A stretch of DNA of 8,278 bases from DASWIG01 sp965371445 (GTDB lineage Bacteria > Acidobacteriota > Thermoanaerobaculia > Multivoradales > J023): NCBI GenBank assembly GCA_965371445.1, contig CBDUYN010000285.1:1-8278 (forward strand), in the 5' to 3' direction. Every line of letters begins with the position of its first letter. Within the stretch, counting starts at the first letter, position 1. This document shows positions 4,816 to 8,278 of the stretch, one piece after another. A program made the translations under genes and the position numbers. The notes below the pieces were generated by a model that was given only the letters and a program-made list of their open reading frames with translations, had not been told where the DNA came from and did no database searches.

Positions 4816-6762
4816 ATGAGCAAGATCATCGGTATCGATCTGGGGACGACGAACAGCGTCGTCTCGGTGATGGAAGGCACGGAAGCGAAGATCATCGCCA
4901 ACTCCGAGGGCTCGCGGACGACGCCTTCGGTGGTCGGGTTCGCACAGGGGGGCGAGCGTCTGGTGGGCCAAGTGGCCAAGCGCCAGGCGGTGACCAACCC
5001 GCAGAACACGGTGTACTCGATCAAGCGATTCATGGGGCGCCGCCACGGCGAGGTCTCGGAAGAGATGAAGATGGTGCCCTACCAGGTGGAGGAGGCCGAG
5101 AACGGGGCCGTGCGGGTGGTGGCGAACGACAAGCGCTACTCGCCGCCGGAGATTTCGGCGATGGTCCTGCAGAAGCTCAAGCAGGCCGCCGAGGACCACC
5201 TGGGCGAAAAAGTCGAGGAGGCGGTCATCACGGTGCCGGCCTACTTCAAGGACTCGCAGCGCCAGGCGACGAAAGACGCCGGGCGGATCGCGGGGCTCGA
5301 CGTGCGCCGGCTCGTCAACGAGCCGACGGCGGCGGCCCTGGCCTACGGCCTCGACAAGAAGGTCGACCAGAAGATCGCGGTCTACGACTTCGGCGGCGGC
5401 ACGTTCGACATCTCGATCCTCGAGGTAGGCGAAGGTGTGGTCGAGGTGAAGTCGACCAACGGCGACACGCACCTCGGCGGCGACAACTTCGACCAGTTGA
5501 TCATCGAGTGGCTGCTGGCGGAGTTCAAGCGCCAGGAGGGTGTGGACCTCTCGAAAGACCCCATGGCCATCCAGCGCCTGCGGGCGGAGGCGGAGGAGGC
5601 CAAGATCGCCCTCTCCTCGACCCAGGAGACGGAGATCAACCTGCCGTTCATCACCGCCGACCAGTCGGGTCCCAAGCACCTCAACATGAAGCTCTCACGC
5701 TCCAAGCTCGAGCAACTCGTGGGCGATCTCGTCAAGCGCTCCTTCGAGCCATGCCGCCAGGCCATCGCCGACGCCGGGGTCAAGACTTCGGACATCGACG
5801 AGGTGGTCCTGGTCGGCGGCCAGACCCGGATGCCGATCCTCCAGAAGCAGGTGCAGGAATTCTTTGGCATGGAGCCCCATCGGGGCGTCAACCCCGACGA
5901 GGTGGTGGCGATCGGCGCGGCGATCCAGGGCGGCGTCCTGCGCGGCGACGTCAAGGACGTCGTGCTTCTCGACGTCACGCCGCTCTCGCTCGGCATCGAG
6001 ACGCTCGGCGGTGTCATGACGACGCTCATCGAGCGCAACACGACGATTCCGACGAGGAAAAGCGAGGTCTTCTCGACCGCGGCCGACAACCAGACCCAGG
6101 TCGAGGTCCACGTGCTCCAGGGCGAGCGCAAGATGGCCAAGGACAACCGGACGCTCGGCATGTTCAAGCTGATCGGCATCCCGCCGGCGCCGCGCGGCAT
6201 GCCGCAGGTCGAGGTGACTTTTGACATCGACGCCAACGGCATCGTCCACGTCACGGCCACGGACAAGGGCACCGGCAAGGAGCAGAAGATCACCATCACG
6301 GCCTCCTCCGGCCTCTCGGAGAGCGAGATCGAGAAGATGGTCGAGGACGCCGACTCCCACGCTTCCGAGGACGAGGAACGACGCAAGGCCGTCGAGACCC
6401 GCAACCAGCTCGACAGCCTCGTCTACCAGACCGAGAAAAACCTCGAGGAGCACAAGGACAAGCTCGACGCCGACGCGCAAGGCGAGGTCAACGCGGCGCT
6501 TGAAGAGGCCAAAAAGGCTCTCGAGGGCGACGACAACGCGGTCATGGAAGCGGCGAGCGCGCGCCTCATGAAGGCCTCCCACAAGCTGGCCGAGATCCTC
6601 TACGCCGATGCGGGCGCGGGCGCCGATGCGGCGGACGCGGCCGGTGCCGCGGGCGCCGCGGGCGCCACGGGTGCGGCGGGCGCGGCCGGGGCTACCGAGG
6701 CCTCCAACGACGACGACGTCATCGACGCCGAGTACGTCGACGTCGACGGCAAGAGCGACTGA
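4816..6762 (+). CDS. dnaK: Chaperone protein DnaK (Hsp70)
   Basis: ATP-dependent cytoplasmic chaperone that binds exposed hydrophobic peptides with DnaJ and GrpE. The 648-residue product starts MSKIIGIDLGTTNSVVSVME, the phosphate-1 motif of the Hsp70 ATPase. VYDFGGGTFDIS carries T196, equivalent to the E. coli autophosphorylation threonine. VVLVGGQTRMP and the interdomain linker VVLLD (382-386) followed by VTPLSLGIETLGG are intact. The substrate-binding beta domain (about 387-500) and helical lid (about 500-596) follow. The C-terminal tail (597-630) is Ala/Gly rich, ending in the conserved DDVIDAEYVDVD. Start choice: AAGGAG at 4801-4806, 9 nt before the ATG, and the family N-terminus. The frame is open upstream to 4285, but that stretch lies over the previous gene and is not coding. 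No grpE or dnaJ is adjacent. A MerR/HspR-type gene follows after 113 bp and likely shares the transcript. Confidence 0.98.
   Translation: MSKIIGIDLGTTNSVVSVMEGTEAKIIANSEGSRTTPSVVGFAQGGERLVGQVAKRQAVTNPQNTVYSIKRFMGRRHGEVSEEMKMVPYQVEEAENGAVRVVANDKRYSPPEISAMVLQKLKQAAEDHLGEKVEEAVITVPAYFKDSQRQATKDAGRIAGLDVRRLVNEPTAAALAYGLDKKVDQKIAVYDFGGGTFDISILEVGEGVVEVKSTNGDTHLGGDNFDQLIIEWLLAEFKRQEGVDLSKDPMAIQRLRAEAEEAKIALSSTQETEINLPFITADQSGPKHLNMKLSRSKLEQLVGDLVKRSFEPCRQAIADAGVKTSDIDEVVLVGGQTRMPILQKQVQEFFGMEPHRGVNPDEVVAIGAAIQGGVLRGDVKDVVLLDVTPLSLGIETLGGVMTTLIERNTTIPTRKSEVFSTAADNQTQVEVHVLQGERKMAKDNRTLGMFKLIGIPPAPRGMPQVEVTFDIDANGIVHVTATDKGTGKEQKITITASSGLSESEIEKMVEDADSHASEDEERRKAVETRNQLDSLVYQTEKNLEEHKDKLDADAQGEVNAALEEAKKALEGDDNAVMEAASARLMKASHKLAEILYADAGAGADAADAAGAAGAAGATGAAGAAGATEASNDDDVIDAEYVDVDGKSD
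6643..6696 (+). repeat. 27-bp tandem repeat encoding GAAGAAGAT twice in the DnaK tail
   Basis: Residues 610-618 and 619-627 of DnaK are both GAAGAAGAT. The two 27-bp units differ at several synonymous third positions, so the protein repeat is kept while the DNA diverged. It lengthens the disordered tail between the lid and the conserved DDVIDAEYVDVD end. Confidence 0.7.
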
Positions 6763-6778
6763 CTGCGTTCCGGGACGC

Positions 6779-6809
6779 CGGCCCGGTCCCCTCGTAGGGC
6801 GCCGGGCCG
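6779..6809 (+). terminator. Strong hairpin between dnaK and the HspR-type gene
   Basis: CGGCCCGG (6779-6786) pairs with CCGGGCCG (6802-6809), then a T-G wobble, one mismatch, and CCCT (6789-6792) with AGGG (6796-6799) around a 3-nt loop. It starts 16 bp after the dnaK stop. No T-tract follows, so it is either a weak or factor-assisted terminator or a structure that protects the dnaK 3' end. It would lower expression of the downstream regulator relative to dnaK. Confidence 0.5.
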
Positions 6810-6875
6810 TTCGTCCGCTCTCCGCCTCGGCCGCGCGAGAGCAGGTGCGTGATCTCTTCCGGAAAGGAGAACGCC

Positions 6876-7268
6876 ATGGCGAGGCGCCGAATGGGAAGCA
6901 GACAGAAGAGGAAATACGTGATGATCAGCGCGGTGGCCGAGCGCTTCGACATCCACCCGCAGACGTTGCGCCTCTACGAGCGTGAAGGGCTGATCCGTCC
7001 TGCACGCTCCAGCGGCAACACGCGTCTCTACGACGAAGAGACCCTACGCCGTCTGGAGATCATCTTGGCCCTGACCCGCGAGATGGGGGTCAACCTGGCC
7101 GGGGTGGAGGTGATCTTGAACATGCGCGAGCAGATGGAGCGCATGCAAAAGGACATGGACCACGCCCTGGAGGTCGTCCGCCGGGAGTTCCGGAGCCGCC
7201 GTGCCAACGACGCCCGCCAGCACGCCCTCGTCAAGGTCCCGGACGCGCCTCTGGCGCGCCGCGAGTAG
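6876..7268 (+). CDS. hspR: MerR-family regulator, HspR-like heat shock repressor
   Basis: A 130-residue DNA-binding protein. After a basic N-terminus (MARRRMGSRQKRK) comes the MerR helix-turn-helix: MISAVAERFDIHPQTLRLYE (16-35), EREGLIRPARSSGNTRLY (35-52, the wing), then DEETLRRLEII (53-63). GVNLAGVEVIL (71-81) is the HspR-type signature. A predicted coiled coil follows (about 81-108, MREQMERMQKDMDHALEVVR), likely for dimerisation. There are no cysteines, so a metal- or redox-sensing MerR is unlikely. Known HspR proteins bind HAIR sites and repress dnaK, often with DnaK as co-repressor. Position directly after dnaK and HAIR-like sequence at the dnaK promoter fit this. Start choice: AAAGGAG at 6863-6869, 6 nt before ATG 6876; a GTG at 6849 in frame lacks such a site. 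The gene converges with the OsmC gene 34 bp downstream. Confidence 0.87.
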   Translation: MARRRMGSRQKRKYVMISAVAERFDIHPQTLRLYEREGLIRPARSSGNTRLYDEETLRRLEIILALTREMGVNLAGVEVILNMREQMERMQKDMDHALEVVRREFRSRRANDARQHALVKVPDAPLARRE

Positions 7269-7302
7269 CCGCTCGTCTGCGCCAGGGCTCGTCACCGCCA
7301 GG

Positions 7303-7695
7303 CTAGGCAGCGATCTCCGTGACGACGGTGGGTGGCTCGATCAGGTGCCGCTTGACGCTGCACTGGTCGATTGCCCGCAGGATCGCTTTCCTGTAGCGGT
7401 CGGGAAAACCTTCGGGCAGGCGCAGACGGATCCGTAGCGTGGAGATCCGCCGGGCCTCCCGGTCCCGCACCGGTTCCAGGGTGAGGCCGAGACCGTCGGT
7501 GTCGATCCCACGCTCCTCACAGAAACGCGCCGCGTAGTAGCCGCCGCAGGTGGCTACGGAGGCGAGGAACAGGTCAAAAGGCGCCGGTCCGGAGCCTCCT
7601 CCGCCGGCCTTTTCGGGCTGATCGGTATGGATGGTATGGCCTTTGAAATGGGCATCGACGGCGGCGCCGCCGGGGAAGGTTACGTCCATGAGCAT
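7303..7695 (-). CDS. OsmC family protein (peroxide/thiol stress)
   Basis: A 130-residue protein of the OsmC/Ohr superfamily, small cytoplasmic thiol peroxidases that reduce organic hydroperoxides, often induced by oxidative or osmotic stress. PEKAGGGGSGPAPFDLFLAS (28-47) followed by VATCGGYY carries the first reactive cysteine (C50), and IDQCSVKRHLIEPPTVV carries the second (C112). C59 is an additional cysteine. The length and motif spacing fit the YhfA-like branch rather than Ohr, but I cannot assign the subfamily firmly. Start choice: GGAGG at 7708-7704 (minus strand), 8 nt from ATG 7695; a TTG at 7710 lies on the Shine-Dalgarno itself and ATG 7689 is further away. The stop at 7303 is 34 bp from the hspR stop, convergent, with no clear terminator between. 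No promoter stands out upstream. Confidence 0.9.
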   Translation of the reverse strand: MLMDVTFPGGAAVDAHFKGHTIHTDQPEKAGGGGSGPAPFDLFLASVATCGGYYAARFCEERGIDTDGLGLTLEPVRDREARRISTLRIRLRLPEGFPDRYRKAILRAIDQCSVKRHLIEPPTVVTEIAA

Positions 7696-7756
7696 CGCTT
7701 CTTCCTCCAAGGTGGTCTGAGGAGCCGTCCGTGCCTTCGTCTTGGGGCTCGGACGT

Positions 7757-7881
7757 CCTCACCCTGAAGGATGCGGCGAAGGGGAGATCGGTCACCGGGG
7801 GCTCTCTTCCGGCCCCCTCTCCCCCGGCACGATCCTGCGCCGTGCCGAGGAAGCGCGCCGGGGGAGAGGGTTGGGGTGAGG
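7757..7881. repeat. Large hairpin-forming interspersed repeat
   Basis: CCCTCTCCCCCGGC (7815-7828) and GCCGGGGGAGAGGG (7857-7870) are perfect 14-bp complements around a 28-nt loop. Outer arms CCTCACCC (7757-7764) and GGGTGAGG (7874-7881) add 8 bp. Inside, GGCACG (7826-7831) can instead pair with CGTGCC (7841-7846), a competing fold. The type (CCTCACCC ... CCCTCTCCC ... GGGAGAGGG) is a recurrent intergenic element in many high-GC genomes; that statement is from general knowledge. The flanking parts of the 7696-8092 intergenic stretch show no gene. Confidence 0.75.
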
Positions 7882-7906
7882 GGCCGACGGCAAAGCCCGG
7901 CGACGG

Positions 7907-7953
7907 TTCCGGAGGCCTGCCGCTCACGAGCGGCACCCTGGCTCCCGCCGGAA
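7907..7953. repeat. Nested dyad upstream of the sigma-54 promoter
   Basis: TGCCGCT (7918-7924) and AGCGGCA (7929-7935) form a perfect 7-bp inverted repeat with loop CACG. It sits inside an outer repeat TTCCGG (7907-7912) and CCGGAA (7948-7953). It lies about 160-185 bp upstream of the sigma-54 promoter, within the usual range for an enhancer-binding protein site. An alternative is a further extragenic palindrome. A direct repeat CCGAGCGC at 7987-7994 and 7998-8005 (11-bp period) lies between. Confidence 0.5.
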
Positions 7954-8092
7954 ACACCGTTCGCCGAGCCGCTTGGCATGGGCCTCCCGAGCGCTTTCCG
8001 AGCGCCGTGCTGCCTCCCGCCGACGGCAGCCGCCGCCACTCCAAGGTGCGAAAAACCACCGAAAATCAAGGGTTTGCCGGTGTTTGGCGACC

Positions 8093-8108
8093 TGGCACGG
8101 CCATTGCT
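8093..8108 (+). promoter_or_regulatory. Sigma-54 (RpoN) promoter
   Basis: TGGCACG (8093-8099), 4 bp, TTGCT (8104-8108) matches the sigma-54 -24/-12 consensus TGGCACG-N4-TTGCW at every defined position, with the GG (8094-8095) and GC (8106-8107) dinucleotides separated by the required 10 bp. Transcription would start near 8119, about 44 nt before the ATG at 8163. It faces the secreted-protein gene. Sigma-54 promoters need an AAA+ enhancer-binding activator, not encoded in this window. Confidence 0.82.
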
Positions 8109-8162
8109 GTAAGGGCTCTCAACGGAGAACGAAACCCAAACAAGTTTCCAAAGGAGAGAGCC

Positions 8163-8278
8163 ATGACCAAGAAGACCACCCTCGTTTCGACCCTGATCGC
8201 CACCCTGACGCTTTTCCTCGCCACGCTCGCCGGTGCCCAGCCCCAGCTGAGCTCCACCGAGCTCTTGTTGCCTTCCTT
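8163..8278 (+). CDS. Secreted protein of unknown function, partial (5' end only)
   Basis: Only 38 complete codons lie in the window. The opening is a textbook Sec signal peptide: basic MTKK, a hydrophobic core (about residues 7-23), and a likely cleavage after AGA (23-25), leaving QPQLSSTELLLPS as the first visible mature residues. AAAGGAG (8150-8156) is 6 nt before the ATG. The sigma-54 promoter at 8093-8108 drives it. The mature domain is outside the window, so no function can be given. No lipobox cysteine is seen in the visible part. Confidence 0.82.
   Translation, partial: MTKKTTLVSTLIATLTLFLATLAGAQPQLSSTELLLPS

Noticed and set aside
6849..6875. GTG start giving a nine-residue longer HspR-like protein
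   Set aside because: The Shine-Dalgarno AAAGGAG lies inside this stretch and is correctly spaced for ATG 6876.
7771..8112. Plus-strand open frame of 113 codons in the intergenic region
   Set aside because: It runs through the hairpin repeat and the sigma-54 promoter, has Arg/Pro-rich composition and no ribosome binding site.

Overview
The window is high-GC bacterial chromosomal DNA with compact genes and several families of interspersed palindromic repeats. The mix (DUF1844 protein, TPR membrane protein, DUF4388/PATAN protein, dnaK followed by an HspR-type MerR regulator, and a sigma-54 promoter in front of a secreted protein) suggests an Acidobacteriota-like or deltaproteobacterial-type organism. 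That placement is inference from gene content; there is no rRNA or other phylogenetic marker besides DnaK.

Layout: (1) 1-607, minus strand, the N-terminal two thirds of mazG (NTP pyrophosphohydrolase), running off the left edge through two tandem copies of a palindromic repeat that stays in frame. (2) 847-4505, plus strand, a tight three-gene operon with gaps of 2 and 12 bp: a DUF1844 protein, a multi-pass TPR membrane protein, and a DUF4388 protein with one membrane span and a pseudopilin-like C-terminal domain. (3) 4506-4815, a 310-bp intergenic region with a pair of inverted hairpin elements, a short tandem duplication, and the dnaK promoter with HspR (HAIR)-like operator sequences. (4) 4816-7268, plus strand, dnaK and a MerR/HspR-like regulator separated by a strong hairpin. 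(5) 7303-7695, minus strand, an OsmC-family protein convergent with hspR. (6) 7696-8162, non-coding DNA with a large hairpin repeat, a smaller nested dyad and a near-perfect sigma-54 promoter. (7) 8163-8278, plus strand, the start of a secreted protein with a clear signal peptide, cut by the right edge.

Working together: DnaK is the main chaperone, and the MerR protein encoded after it is probably its autoregulatory repressor. MazG (nucleotide pool cleaning) and OsmC (peroxide or thiol stress) are housekeeping/stress genes. The DUF1844-TPR-DUF4388 operon looks like an uncharacterised envelope-associated module and is the least explained coding part. The strongest regulatory signals are the sigma-54 promoter at 8093-8108 and the dnaK promoter/operator region.
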